Below, one piece after another: positions 50,933-60,230 of a DNA stretch of 64,000 nt. The translations under genes and the position numbers were made by a program. The notes beneath the pieces were generated by a model, which saw only the letters and a list, made by a program, of their open reading frames with translations, made no database searches and had not been told where the DNA came from. The stretch's first letter is position 1. Each line of letters opens with the position of its first letter. The stretch is from positions 124,001 through 188,000 of the forward strand of contig NZ_PCOU01000007.1 in the NCBI RefSeq assembly GCF_002979455.1. The letters run 5' to 3'. Source of the stretch: Chryseobacterium sp. MYb7. Lineage in GTDB: Bacteria; Bacteroidota; Bacteroidia; Flavobacteriales; Weeksellaceae.

Positions 50933-52351
50933 ATGAAAATTAATCTTAATCAAAATAAGAATTTAAAACTATTTAAAATAATTTCTGAAGCAGCAGAAAG
51001 GAATAACCAGTCCGTATATATTGTGGGCGGTTATGTACGTGACCTTCTGATGAACAGAAAAGCTTCCACAGATATAGACTTTGTAACGGAACAAAGCGGT
51101 ATTGAGCTTGCTCAAAATGTAGCTCAGGATATAGATCCCAAATTAAAGGTTTCCGTATTCAAAACGTATGGTACAGCCATGATCAAGTATAAAGAGCTTG
51201 AGCTTGAATTTGTGGGAGCAAGAAAGGAAAGCTACACAGAAAACAGCCGAAAACCTGAAGTGGAGGGCGGAAGCCTGGAAGATGACCAGAAAAGAAGAGA
51301 TTTCACCATCAATGCGATGGCTATTTCTTTAAATAAAGATAATTTCGGAGAATTGATTGATCCTTTTAATGGGATTGAAGATCTTGAAAAAGAAATCTTA
51401 AGAACTCCTTTAGAACCTGCTCAGACCTATTCTGATGATCCATTGAGGATGATGAGAGCGGTACGTTTTGCGTCAACTTTAAATTTTAAAATTGAGGAAA
51501 ACTCTCTGCTGGCTATTCAACAGGAAGCAGAAAGAATCAAGATTGTTTCTATGGAAAGAATCATGGTAGAATTCAATAAAATCATGCTTTCTGAGAAACC
51601 TTCTGTAGGATTAAGGCTGATGGAACAAACCGGTCTTATGAAATTGATTATTCCAGAGCTGATTGAACTGAAAGGAGTGGAAGAAGTAGAGGGACAAACA
51701 CACAAGGATAACTTTTACCATACTTTAGAAGTTGTAGATAATATTTCCGTAAATACGGATAATCTTTGGCTTCGTTGGGCTGCCCTACTCCATGATATTG
51801 GAAAAGCACCTACAAAAAAGTTTGTGGAAGGAACAGGATGGACATTTCATGGGCATGAATTTTTGGGTTCAAAAATGGTAAAAACCCTTTTCCAGAAATT
51901 GAAACTGCCTTTGGGAAGTGATATGAAGTATGTTCAGAAAATGGTGAAGCTTTCATCAAGACCCATTGCTCTGATCACTGATGATGCTTCAGATGCTGCG
52001 TTGAGAAGACTTTTATTTGATGCCGGAGAAAACCTTGAAGATCTTTTTACCCTTTGTAAGGCGGATATTACCACTAAAAACTCTAAAAAACAGGAGAAAT
52101 TCAAAAGAAACTTTGAATATGTAGCGGTAAAAATCAAAGAAGTAGAAGAAAAGGATCAGGTAAGAAACTTCCAGCCACCTATTACCGGAGAAGAGATTAT
52201 GGAAATGTTTCATCTTAAACCAGGTCGTGAAATTGGTATTCTGAAAGAGAAAGTAAAAGAAGCCATTTTGGAAGGTGAAATTCCTAATGAAAAAGAAGAA
52301 GCCACAAAATTTGTCATTGCCGAAGCTGAGAAACTGGGATTAACTATCTGA
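50933..52351 (+). CDS. tRNA nucleotidyltransferase (CCA-adding type) with HD domain
   Basis: 472 residues from ATG 50933. Nucleotidyltransferase head: VYIVGGYVRDLLM, STDIDFV (catalytic Asp pair), RKESY and KRRDFTINAMAI; RNA-binding region DPLRMMRAVRFA; then an HD phosphohydrolase domain (NFYHTLEVVDNI, WAALLHDIGKAP, FHGHEFLGSKM). It should add or repair the 3'-CCA of tRNAs. A perfect terminator follows. Confidence 0.9.
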   Translation: MKINLNQNKNLKLFKIISEAAERNNQSVYIVGGYVRDLLMNRKASTDIDFVTEQSGIELAQNVAQDIDPKLKVSVFKTYGTAMIKYKELELEFVGARKESYTENSRKPEVEGGSLEDDQKRRDFTINAMAISLNKDNFGELIDPFNGIEDLEKEILRTPLEPAQTYSDDPLRMMRAVRFASTLNFKIEENSLLAIQQEAERIKIVSMERIMVEFNKIMLSEKPSVGLRLMEQTGLMKLIIPELIELKGVEEVEGQTHKDNFYHTLEVVDNISVNTDNLWLRWAALLHDIGKAPTKKFVEGTGWTFHGHEFLGSKMVKTLFQKLKLPLGSDMKYVQKMVKLSSRPIALITDDASDAALRRLLFDAGENLEDLFTLCKADITTKNSKKQEKFKRNFEYVAVKIKEVEEKDQVRNFQPPITGEEIMEMFHLKPGREIGILKEKVKEAILEGEIPNEKEEATKFVIAEAEKLGLTI

Positions 52352-52377
52352 TTCAACAGATAAATAATAAAATATAA

Positions 52378-52414
52378 AAGCCCGGCGGGATGTTCCATCC
52401 CGCCGGGCTTTTTC
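52378..52414 (+). terminator. Strong terminator of the CCA-adding enzyme gene
   Basis: AAAGCCCGGCGGGATG / CATCCCGCCGGGCTTT, a perfect 16-bp stem with loop TTC, then TTTTT. Confidence 0.95.
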
Positions 52415-52424
52415 TATACCCTAT

Positions 52425-52461
52425 AAAACAAAGCCGGCCGGCTTCAAAAGAAACCGACCGG
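52425..52461 (-). terminator. Probable terminator of the btuB-btuG-like operon
   Basis: Minus strand CCGGTCGGTTTC / GAAGCCGGCCGG stem (two G-T pairs), loop TTTT, followed by CTTTGTTTT. Confidence 0.6.
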
Positions 52462-52516
52462 AAAAAAACACAAATGATGAAAAAATAAAAAATTATATTT
52501 TTAGAAGTATAAATTA

Positions 52517-53572
52517 TTATGGGTTTAGGAAAGTTCCGTTAGCACCAAGACCTCCTGTTTTAACAGATCCCATTTTGTTCCCTGTAGATGCTGAATATAT
52601 TACCATCTCGCTTTCTGCTGTAAATTGGTGAACATCAGATGCAAAGATTCTTCCGTCAATAACGTTAAATCCGTAAAGCGTAAAATACGGTCCGCCATCT
52701 GCAGCTGTTAACAATGGAGTTGTAGGAACTGTTGGAGTAGCTAAACCTGTTGTATATACTTTATTTCCAGAGCTGAAATAGATTTTATCGTTATCAATCT
52801 GAAGGTTGGTAGCATTTGGAATTCCTGTCAGTGTAACTACCGGCGTCATAGCTCCTGTGCTTGAAATCTTATAAATGTAAGAATCTGCAGTTGTTGAAGA
52901 AACTGTGTAAACATTTGATTTGTATGAAATAGTACTGTTAATCTTTCCATTCGGAACCGTAATTTCAGTCTTGCTGTCGTTGGAAGTATTGATATAAGTA
53001 ATCATATTTCCAAATCCTGATGTAGCATTCTGTACAAAAACATTTCCACCTGCTTCCACTGTTTTATCAGCTCCGCCTGTCATGGTAATTTTGCTTACAA
53101 ATGAATTGTCAGAAACTTTATATTTCGTTACACTTGTTGCATTCGTAGAGAAATTCAGGTTGGCAACATAGATAAAGTCATTCGCAAAAGTAATTCCTCT
53201 TGGATTATCAATCTGGTCAGTAATTACAGCTAATCTTTTGAATGTAAAACGGTCTACGACAACAATTTTGTTTGAGTTGTTGATGACAAGATAAGCCTTG
53301 TTTCCGTTAAGACCAATGGTCTGAAGAACATCACCAAGGATCTCTTTATTGTTGTTATATCCATATATATCGTCCTGCTTCATGCTTAAATCTCTTGTCA
53401 GGAATGTTACTTTTGCACCCTGACTGTTGAAGTTACCTTCATTAGCGATAAAATATCCGTTCTGATAAGTAATCGGAGAGATTTCAAACTCCTGAGAATC
53501 GCTTGTACATGAAGAAATGTTAAACAATAACACCACTGCAAATAGGACAGTTAAAAGTTTAGTTAATTTCAT
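52517..53572 (-). CDS. BtuG-like beta-propeller surface lipoprotein (DUF5074/YncE type)
   Basis: 351 residues; lipobox SSC (Cys22). Repeated blades: GYFIANEGNFNSQGAKVTFL, KAYLVINNSNKIVVVDR, DNPRGITFANDFIYVANLN, NATNLQIDNDKIYFSSG, which fit a YncE-like seven-bladed propeller with a DUF5074-type start. It lies 20 bp downstream of a BtuB-type receptor under a cobalamin riboswitch. In Bacteroides, BtuG is a surface propeller lipoprotein that binds B12 tightly and hands it to BtuB; this gene is the natural counterpart here. Identity as BtuG is inferred from fold and context. Confidence 0.78.
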   Translation of the reverse strand: MKLTKLLTVLFAVVLLFNISSCTSDSQEFEISPITYQNGYFIANEGNFNSQGAKVTFLTRDLSMKQDDIYGYNNNKEILGDVLQTIGLNGNKAYLVINNSNKIVVVDRFTFKRLAVITDQIDNPRGITFANDFIYVANLNFSTNATSVTKYKVSDNSFVSKITMTGGADKTVEAGGNVFVQNATSGFGNMITYINTSNDSKTEITVPNGKINSTISYKSNVYTVSSTTADSYIYKISSTGAMTPVVTLTGIPNATNLQIDNDKIYFSSGNKVYTTGLATPTVPTTPLLTAADGGPYFTLYGFNVIDGRIFASDVHQFTAESEMVIYSASTGNKMGSVKTGGLGANGTFLNP

Positions 53573-53592
53573 AATTTATTCAATTTTAATTT

Positions 53593-55419
53593 TTAAAAAT
53601 TTATTGCTGCATACACACTATAATTTCTTTTGGGTAAAGGATAAAAAGAAACTGTTTTATAGTAAGTATCCGTAAGATTATTCACTTTAAACCCTAAGGT
53701 ATATTTTTTTGCCAACGTTGCAGAAACGCCCATATTTAAAAGAAAATAAGGATCTATAGCATCTGATCTCTTTTCATCACTTGTGGTATAGGTAACCCCA
53801 TTCAACAGTGCCTGAGCAAAAAATTTAAAGAAACCATATTCGTAATCTACATTCACATTTCCTCTGTGCATAGGAACGTAAGGTCTCTGCATCTTCGTTT
53901 CTTTGTCAATAGATTTTGCGTAGTAATACCCGGCATTCGCGCGGATTTTATGATTTCCCAGCTGTTTACTGAAAGACAACTGAGATTCCAATCCGTAAGA
54001 TTCTGATTTATTGACATTGAATGCCTGCCAGTAGCCCAAAGCAGTTGGAAGCCATACAATAAGATCTGTCACATCAATATAATAAGGAGACAAAGTAAGT
54101 TTAAAATCTCCCACTTTAAACTCGTTCGTCATATCTATCTGAGTAGAAGTTTCCGGTCTCAAATCTTTATTTCCTCCCGGTTCATAATAAATATCATTGA
54201 AGGACGGAAATCTGAAGTTTTTTGAAACATTCACGCTTACATCATACCATTTTAAAGCACTCCATTTTCCGGAGAAAGAATACATCAACGGTGAGTTTAC
54301 ATTTTCCACAAAATCTTTCTTGAATCCACCCTCAAAACGAAGGTCTTTCGTTGCAAAATACCTCAACAATCCTGATATTGAGCCAACATTTCTGCTGACA
54401 CTGGAGATTCCGCTCTGGTATCCTTCTCCTTTATTGATCTGAAATTCTCCGATGATATTAAAATTCCATTTTGAATTCAGGAAATAATTGAAATCATTTT
54501 TAAAGATATAATTCTTCCCTGTTCCGCCACTGGATTTAGGTAAATTTAAAGAACCAAAATACTGAAAATTCTCTTCCGTATAAGCTGCTTTAAGGGAATT
54601 GCTGAACTTCGCTTTGTTCCAGTCCCAGGAAAGAAGGCTTCTTACACTTTGAGTCTTATATTTCGTTTTTGTTCCTGTTTCTTCATACACGGGATAGTGT
54701 TGTGAAGAATCAAAAAACTGGCTCTGCCACGAAATTTTATGATCGTTCGTTATTTTATAGGATGTTCCTACATTGAATGTTGTATTGTAATAATTTCCGT
54801 TTCTGTTGATGTAATTCAGATCACTTACTTCATAATTATTTTCACTTACAGAATAATTTCCGGAAGCTTTAAAACTGAACTTATCATTGCTGTAAGAACC
54901 TTTTACAAAATTATTATAGGTATTAAATGAAGCAACTTCTGAAAATAATGAACCATGGAACCCTTTGTTAAAATCAAGGGTATTATTCAGGTGGATACTT
55001 CCTCCGATAGCACCACTTCCATATATGACACTTCCTCCGCCGGCTTTTATTCCGATCTGATCGTAGCCAAACAAGGCAATATTATTGATATCTCCCTGCC
55101 CTAAAAAGTTGGAATTGATATTGATTCCGTTCCACACAAAAGCAGTCTGCTGTGCAGTAGTTCCTCTGAAAGATGGTGAAGAAACAGCACCACGGCCATT
55201 TTCTTTGATAAAAACCTGCGACTGAAATCTTAGGAGTTCAGAAAGATTACTGGAGTTTTTCTCAGCATCTTCTGCTGAAATTGTTTTTACAGGATGAAAA
55301 AGCTTCACCCTATTCATCTGGTTGTCGAAGACAAAAATAGTATCGATGGCTTTCTCTTGTCCAAAAAGAAAACAGCCATATGATGAAAAAAGCAGTACTA
55401 AAGATCTTTTTATATCCAT
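53593..55419 (-). CDS. btuB: BtuB-type TonB-dependent cobalamin receptor
   Basis: 608 residues. Signal peptide about 1-20 (ends FLFG before Q). Plug domain about 45-150 (SNLSELLRFQSQVFIKENGRG, PSFRGTTAQQTAFVWNG, GSVIYGSGAIGGSIHL), then a 22-strand-type barrel ending YSVYAAINF. No carboxypeptidase-regulatory domain, which suits the BtuB size class. Substrate assigned from the cobalamin riboswitch in its leader: vitamin B12 or related corrinoids. Operon with the BtuG-like gene. Confidence 0.88.
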   Translation of the reverse strand: MDIKRSLVLLFSSYGCFLFGQEKAIDTIFVFDNQMNRVKLFHPVKTISAEDAEKNSSNLSELLRFQSQVFIKENGRGAVSSPSFRGTTAQQTAFVWNGININSNFLGQGDINNIALFGYDQIGIKAGGGSVIYGSGAIGGSIHLNNTLDFNKGFHGSLFSEVASFNTYNNFVKGSYSNDKFSFKASGNYSVSENNYEVSDLNYINRNGNYYNTTFNVGTSYKITNDHKISWQSQFFDSSQHYPVYEETGTKTKYKTQSVRSLLSWDWNKAKFSNSLKAAYTEENFQYFGSLNLPKSSGGTGKNYIFKNDFNYFLNSKWNFNIIGEFQINKGEGYQSGISSVSRNVGSISGLLRYFATKDLRFEGGFKKDFVENVNSPLMYSFSGKWSALKWYDVSVNVSKNFRFPSFNDIYYEPGGNKDLRPETSTQIDMTNEFKVGDFKLTLSPYYIDVTDLIVWLPTALGYWQAFNVNKSESYGLESQLSFSKQLGNHKIRANAGYYYAKSIDKETKMQRPYVPMHRGNVNVDYEYGFFKFFAQALLNGVTYTTSDEKRSDAIDPYFLLNMGVSATLAKKYTLGFKVNNLTDTYYKTVSFYPLPKRNYSVYAAINF

Positions 55420-55465
55420 ACTTTTTTACTTTTCCTCCGAAAGCAATATGTTTTTTAAAATTATA

Positions 55466-55618
55466 ATTCTGGCAGGTCTCCTGACTTTCGCATTCTGCTC
55501 CTTCCCGTTTTAATACAGTGGCTTTTTGCAGAAACTTTTGTTGCGATTTACAGTTGCGGGGACAGTCCGGGAGTTACACCCGATTCCCTTTTCATTCCAA
55601 AATACTGGAAACCAAAAT
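55466..55618 (-). promoter_or_regulatory. Cobalamin riboswitch
   Basis: On the minus strand, in order: AAAAGGGAATCGGGTGTAA, CTCCCGGACTGTCCCCGCAA, CTGTAAATCG, GCCACTG, GGGAAGG and the B12-box-like AGTCAGGAGACCTGCC. These are the conserved blocks of the AdoCbl riboswitch. It ends about 45 bp before the btuB start codon, so it probably controls translation or transcription of the operon, shutting it when B12 is plentiful. Confidence 0.96.
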
Positions 55619-55623
55619 TTTTG

Positions 55624-55654
55624 CAAAGATAGTTTTTTATATGTATTCGCCAAA
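55624..55654 (-). promoter_or_regulatory. Promoter of the cobalamin-riboswitch operon
   Basis: Minus strand TTTG (55651-55654), 19-bp spacer, TATCTTTG (55624-55631): exact consensus elements placed just upstream of the riboswitch 5' end. Confidence 0.75.
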
Positions 55655-55700
55655 AAACCAGCCTACGCTTAAAAAAACCTATCTTTTTAATTCAGCAGAT

Positions 55701-55736
55701 AAAAAAGAACAGCCGCTTTCAATATTGAAAACGGCC
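55701..55736 (-). terminator. Terminator of the HAF-repeat gene
   Basis: Minus strand GCCGTTTTCAATATTGAAAGCGGC hairpin split as GCCGTTTTCA / TGAAAGCGGC, followed by TGTTCTTTTTT. Confidence 0.75.
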
Positions 55737-55767
55737 ATTCATCCCACTACTTTACTATTTATATATG

Positions 55768-57081
55768 TTATTTTTTAATAAACTTATAGTTCTCCTGCTT
55801 TCCTCCTTTCACAGAATATTGCAGAATATAATCTCCTTTTGACAAGGATGAAACATCAATCTGCTCTTCTACAGTATTGAATGTTTTCACCCTTTGTCCA
55901 ACCAAATTATAAATTTCAGCTTTCTCTATTTTTCCTTTTCCTTTAAAATATAATATATCAGCTACCGGATTAGGATAAATACCGATATTATCTTTCTCTT
56001 TTACAGCATCGTTCACTGATAAAAACCCTGTAATATCCAGATAAAAAGCGATCATTTGACCTGAAGCATTCGTCCCTGTTCCGGCAATTTTCTTTCCGTC
56101 CTGTGAAATGGCCAAAGGAAGTCCCATTGTCACTCCATTGGTTGCAATTCCTAAGGATACGGCATAATCATTCAGATTAATCCTTCCGGTAGATGAATTC
56201 CAGATAAATCCTTCTCCCGACATAGGAGGAGCTCCGAATGCTCTGTAAAATCCAATCACCGTTTTCCCGTCAGCCGAAATCCCTGTTGCTCCTCCTTTGA
56301 AGCTGAATGAGGCATTAGGATGCGTTATATAAGTAAGTCCATTCACAGCATTCCATACATAGGGATTAGGATTTGCTGCTCCTATGATGATATTTCCGTC
56401 TGCAGAAATTCCGCCTGCTTCTCCTACATTATTTCCGTTATTATCTGTGATAAAACTTTCTACTCCGTCCTGCCATTTTGCACCGCTTCTGGTACCTGTC
56501 GGTTCATCCTGCCAACCCACAATTACTGTTCCTGTCGCATTGATGGCATTGGCTCTTGAGCTACGTCCGGGAACCATACTTCCCAAATCTACCATTCCGC
56601 TGGCTTCATCCCATTTTACAGCGTGTGCATTTGCTGCGGTAAGAAAGCCCAGACCTACAATAGTATTTCCATTAGTAGTCATTCCCCAGGTAGAGCTTAC
56701 ACTTCCGTCCCATCCGGTAGGAACAAGCCCGCCTCTGTTTACCCAGGTAGAAGTAGTTACATCATAAGTTGATATTTCATTGAATCCCGTTGCTGCATTC
56801 GTAACGGAAGAAGAGATTTTGGTTCCGTCATTCGAAACAATTGTTCTTCCGGCAGCCGGATATCCATTTGATATTGAACCTATCTGTACAAGTCCTCCGG
56901 CAGCATCCCATTTGTAAACTCCTCCGGCACTTGTATGCATACTTACCACTCCATTATCCGAAACTGCTCCTACATTATAATTTCCTAAACCTATTACAGT
57001 AAGCTGAGCTTCCGCAATACTAAAATTCAGGAAAAAACAAGCGGTCAATATTTTCATTGACATTCTGTAAAAATTTTTCAT
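55768..57081 (-). CDS. Secreted HAF-repeat protein with T9SS sorting domain
   Basis: 437 residues. Signal peptide to about 25 (AEA before Q; methionines at 1, 7 and 9 are all possible starts). Body of HAF-type repeats: AVSDNGVVS, ANAINATGTVIVGWQ, AGGISADGNIIIGAAN, ATGISADGKTVIGFY, ALAISQDGKKIAGTG. C-terminal type A sorting domain about 365-437 (IGIYPNPVADILYFKG ... GDYILQY). Exported by T9SS and probably attached to the cell surface. Function of HAF repeats unknown. Confidence 0.88.
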   Translation of the reverse strand: MKNFYRMSMKILTACFFLNFSIAEAQLTVIGLGNYNVGAVSDNGVVSMHTSAGGVYKWDAAGGLVQIGSISNGYPAAGRTIVSNDGTKISSSVTNAATGFNEISTYDVTTSTWVNRGGLVPTGWDGSVSSTWGMTTNGNTIVGLGFLTAANAHAVKWDEASGMVDLGSMVPGRSSRANAINATGTVIVGWQDEPTGTRSGAKWQDGVESFITDNNGNNVGEAGGISADGNIIIGAANPNPYVWNAVNGLTYITHPNASFSFKGGATGISADGKTVIGFYRAFGAPPMSGEGFIWNSSTGRINLNDYAVSLGIATNGVTMGLPLAISQDGKKIAGTGTNASGQMIAFYLDITGFLSVNDAVKEKDNIGIYPNPVADILYFKGKGKIEKAEIYNLVGQRVKTFNTVEEQIDVSSLSKGDYILQYSVKGGKQENYKFIKK

Positions 57082-57235
57082 ATTTTATTATATTTAGGCT
57101 TTCGAATTGGTGAAAACAATATTAATACAATATTCACCCTGCTAAAAGAAATAGACTTTCATAATTCGTGAATTTCAAAAGAATTTAATTTTTAAAACAC
57201 TAATAAACAACAACATAAGAATAAACGTTTTGAAT

Positions 57236-58864
57236 ATGGATTTTACCGGAACTATTCAAAAAAACACAAAAAACAAATTATTTACTCATCAATTATTTCA
57301 CCATAACAGAAGAATCCTACTGTTTGTTTTCATTTTCAGCTCTCTTTTTATCAGTGGGCAGTCTGGCCCGGACTTTACTATTTTAGCCGATAAGGCATTT
57401 CTGAAACTCTATCAGAACTCTGATGAAAGTATAAGTTATACTCAGGGAATTCTCGTGAGTGATCAGAATACGGAACATAAAATGGTTCTCCAAAACATCA
57501 TTTCACAAGCCTATGCCATGAAGGGTGATTATGTACAATCCGTGAATATTTTTGCTCAAAATGAAGATACTGATCAGAAAACCGGACTTTCTTATTTTAT
57601 ACAGATCTTCAGTGGTTATAATCTTGCGGATCAATATCAAAACTTAGGCTTGTATAATCAGTCCAAAAGAATCATCAGTCATCTTTTATCTGATCAGAAA
57701 CTTCTTAAAAGCACTGATCCGGCTTTGAGAATTACCACTGCAAAATTGTACCAGCTTCAGGCTTTGAATTCAGGGATCAACAGAGATTATCCTATAGCAT
57801 TACAAAATCTGGATAAAAGCAATCAATACCTCAGCGATCATAATGAAGAGAACAAAATTTTAAAAATAGAAAACAAAATTTTCCGGGCTTCTTATTTGCT
57901 GAAACAAAATAAACTAACGGAATATAAAACATTTATAGACAGTATCATTTCAGATCTTGAACATTGGAAAAGCAAACCTTTTCTTCTAGGATTGGCTTAC
58001 GAAAATCTTTCCCAATATTATTTTCTGAAACAGGATTATACAACAGCCATTGAAAAGCTGGAAAGCGGACTTACATTAGTTGAAAACCTGCCTTTTAACA
58101 ATTTAAAAATTAAAATTTTCGAATCACTCTCCCGTAACTATTACGCGGTTCATAATGATGAAAAATACCATCAGTACAATAAACTTCACAATGATTTAAA
58201 AGCAAAAACGGATTCAAGTTCGAAAGAAGGCATACGATACCTTGTAAAACTTGTTGAAACCAATCAGAATAAAAATATTGAATTCCAAAAGCATATACTT
58301 ACCAGATCAACATGGTTTTTGACTCTCGTTTTGTCATTGATTGTTATAGGTCTGTTTATTTATTTTCTAATTATTAAAAGCAAAAATAAAGAGTTAAAAA
58401 AGCAGTTTGATTTCTTTGAAAAACAGATCAACCAGAAACCTCAACCTGTCATCTTAAACAAAACAAATACAGCAATTAAAGATTCCAGCTCTACAAAGAT
58501 ATCAAGGGAAAAAGAAGAGGAAATACTCCAAAAATTAGAAGAATTTGAAAAATCCGACCGATATCTGAATAAAAACATGTCTCTTTCTTTACTTTCTTCT
58601 CAAATGGAAATTAATACAAAATATCTTTCGGAAGTGATCAATAATAAGGAGAAAAATTTCAACGGATATATTAATAAGCTCAGGATTAATCATATTGTAC
58701 AGCTATTAAGAGAGGATTCTACTTTTCTTAATTATAAAGTGAGTTATCTCGCAGAATATTCCGGTTTTTCGTCGCACAGCGCATTTACAACTGTTTTCAA
58801 ATCTGTTACCGGAATGTCTCCCAATGTTTATATTCAGGAAATCAGTAAAACTAAAGCCGTATGA
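57236..58864 (+). CDS. TPR-transmembrane-AraC regulator
   Basis: 542 residues from ATG 57236. N-terminal membrane signal (about 25-41), periplasmic TPR-like helices (about 50-350, e.g. LAYENLSQYYFLKQDYTTAIEKL), one membrane segment (about 362-384, WFLTLVLSLIVIGLFIYFL), a coiled coil, and a C-terminal AraC domain (LSLLSSQMEINTKYLSEVI; VSYLAEYSGFSSHSAFTTVF; SVTGMSPNVYI). It would sense across the inner membrane and act directly on DNA, a one-protein signalling design common in Bacteroidota. The next gene overlaps by 4 bp. Confidence 0.88.
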   Translation: MDFTGTIQKNTKNKLFTHQLFHHNRRILLFVFIFSSLFISGQSGPDFTILADKAFLKLYQNSDESISYTQGILVSDQNTEHKMVLQNIISQAYAMKGDYVQSVNIFAQNEDTDQKTGLSYFIQIFSGYNLADQYQNLGLYNQSKRIISHLLSDQKLLKSTDPALRITTAKLYQLQALNSGINRDYPIALQNLDKSNQYLSDHNEENKILKIENKIFRASYLLKQNKLTEYKTFIDSIISDLEHWKSKPFLLGLAYENLSQYYFLKQDYTTAIEKLESGLTLVENLPFNNLKIKIFESLSRNYYAVHNDEKYHQYNKLHNDLKAKTDSSSKEGIRYLVKLVETNQNKNIEFQKHILTRSTWFLTLVLSLIVIGLFIYFLIIKSKNKELKKQFDFFEKQINQKPQPVILNKTNTAIKDSSSTKISREKEEEILQKLEEFEKSDRYLNKNMSLSLLSSQMEINTKYLSEVINNKEKNFNGYINKLRINHIVQLLREDSTFLNYKVSYLAEYSGFSSHSAFTTVFKSVTGMSPNVYIQEISKTKAV

Positions 58865-59994
58865 AACCATTTTTAAAGATAGTACCCTTATTCCTTTTAT
58901 TCTTTTGCACCTTCACGAAAGCTCAAAAGACACCAGACAGCGTCTTAATAAAAAAAGCTAAACTTGAAATTTATGACAATCCTGATAAGGCCATTAAAAT
59001 AGGAGAACAGTTATTAAAAAATTCTCCTGATGTAAAGACCTCTATTAATCTTTATATGCTTCTTTCCACGGCCAATATTGCTAAAAGAAACTTTGATAAA
59101 TCATTAAAATATATTTTGAAAGCGAAAGAACTTTCCCAGAAAACGAATGATCCCAAGAGCCAGGCCGGAGTTCTTATCTCAGTCGCTATCCAGTATCAGC
59201 AAATGGAACTTTTCAGCAAATGCCTTGAAACACTGAATGAAGCAGATCAGTATATTGCAAAAATTCCGGAGAAGAATCCTGAAAAATATATTGAAACTGC
59301 GGCAAGCTATGCAATAAAAGGAATGGTTTATAAAAGCCAGTCAAATTCAGAAATTGCTTTGGAAAAGTTTCTCATTTCGATACAAAATTATGATAAAGTT
59401 CCCGTCAAGAAAACCACCTATTCCAATATGAGTGTGGTGTACTACAATATAGGCTATTGTTATCTTAATCTCAATCAAATTGATAAGGCACAAGAAGCTT
59501 TTTCACAGTCTATCAACTATGCCAGAAAGAATTATGCTAAAAGTCTGGAAGCATTTGCCTTGAAAGGAATTTCTGAAATACACAAACAAAGACATGAAAA
59601 TCAATCTGCCATAAACCTATTATTAAAAGCTGAAAACCTTTGTAAAAACACGGGAGATATCATCCTGAATGAAGGACTTTACAAAGAACTGGCTGAAAAT
59701 TATCTTGCGATGGGACAGCAGAATCTCTATCAGCAGTATAATAAAAAGTCCTTAGAAATGCGCTTTAAAAGAAAGCAGAATGAACTGAAATCTATTAATC
59801 AGGTAATTGATAACCATAATAAAGAAACCGCTTTAAAAAGTGAAAAGCTGAAGTCTTATTATCGCTACATTAAAATGGGTTCTGTGCTGCTGGGAAGTAT
59901 TTTGATCGTTATTCTTTTATATTTTATTGTCAAAATAAAAAAACAAAATAAAAAGTTTCATAAAGAGATTCAGCAAATGATACGAAACCAATAA
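58861..59994 (+). CDS. TPR-transmembrane protein without DNA-binding domain
   Basis: 377 residues. Signal peptide (about 1-21), TPR-like helices (KNSPDVKTSINLYMLLSTANIA, VYYNIGYCYLNLNQIDKAQEAF), one membrane segment near 340-360 (GSVLLGSILIVILLYFIV) and a short basic cytosolic tail. It has the sensor layout of the preceding protein but ends right after the membrane segment. It may be a co-receptor or modulator of its neighbour; translational coupling supports joint action. Confidence 0.75.
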   Translation: MKPFLKIVPLFLLFFCTFTKAQKTPDSVLIKKAKLEIYDNPDKAIKIGEQLLKNSPDVKTSINLYMLLSTANIAKRNFDKSLKYILKAKELSQKTNDPKSQAGVLISVAIQYQQMELFSKCLETLNEADQYIAKIPEKNPEKYIETAASYAIKGMVYKSQSNSEIALEKFLISIQNYDKVPVKKTTYSNMSVVYYNIGYCYLNLNQIDKAQEAFSQSINYARKNYAKSLEAFALKGISEIHKQRHENQSAINLLLKAENLCKNTGDIILNEGLYKELAENYLAMGQQNLYQQYNKKSLEMRFKRKQNELKSINQVIDNHNKETALKSEKLKSYYRYIKMGSVLLGSILIVILLYFIVKIKKQNKKFHKEIQQMIRNQ

Positions 59995-60009
59995 GCTTTG
60001 AAAACAAAA

Positions 60010-60035
60010 AACATCCCAAATTGGGATGTTTTTTT
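60010..60035 (+). terminator. Terminator of the TPR operon
   Basis: ACATCCCAA / TTGGGATGT perfect stem with a very short loop, then seven T. Confidence 0.9.
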
Positions 60036-60230
60036 ATACTAGATCCGTTTAAACTTATCAAAAAAATATTTGTCAAACCATTAAGGATAATTTAAGAAAT
60101 AAAGTATAGTTAAGATAAATCATTCTGATTTTTAAGCTTAAAACGGAGCTTATCTTAATACTCTTAACCCTTAATACAAGCTTAATGGTTCCAAAAATTT
60201 TTAAACAGAGTTTTGTTCTATAATCTTTAA

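Noticed and set aside
59995-60230. Possible small RNA or gene after the TPR operon
   Set aside because: Only a terminator and AT-rich sequence with simple TTAAG runs were found; no promoter or structure convincing enough.
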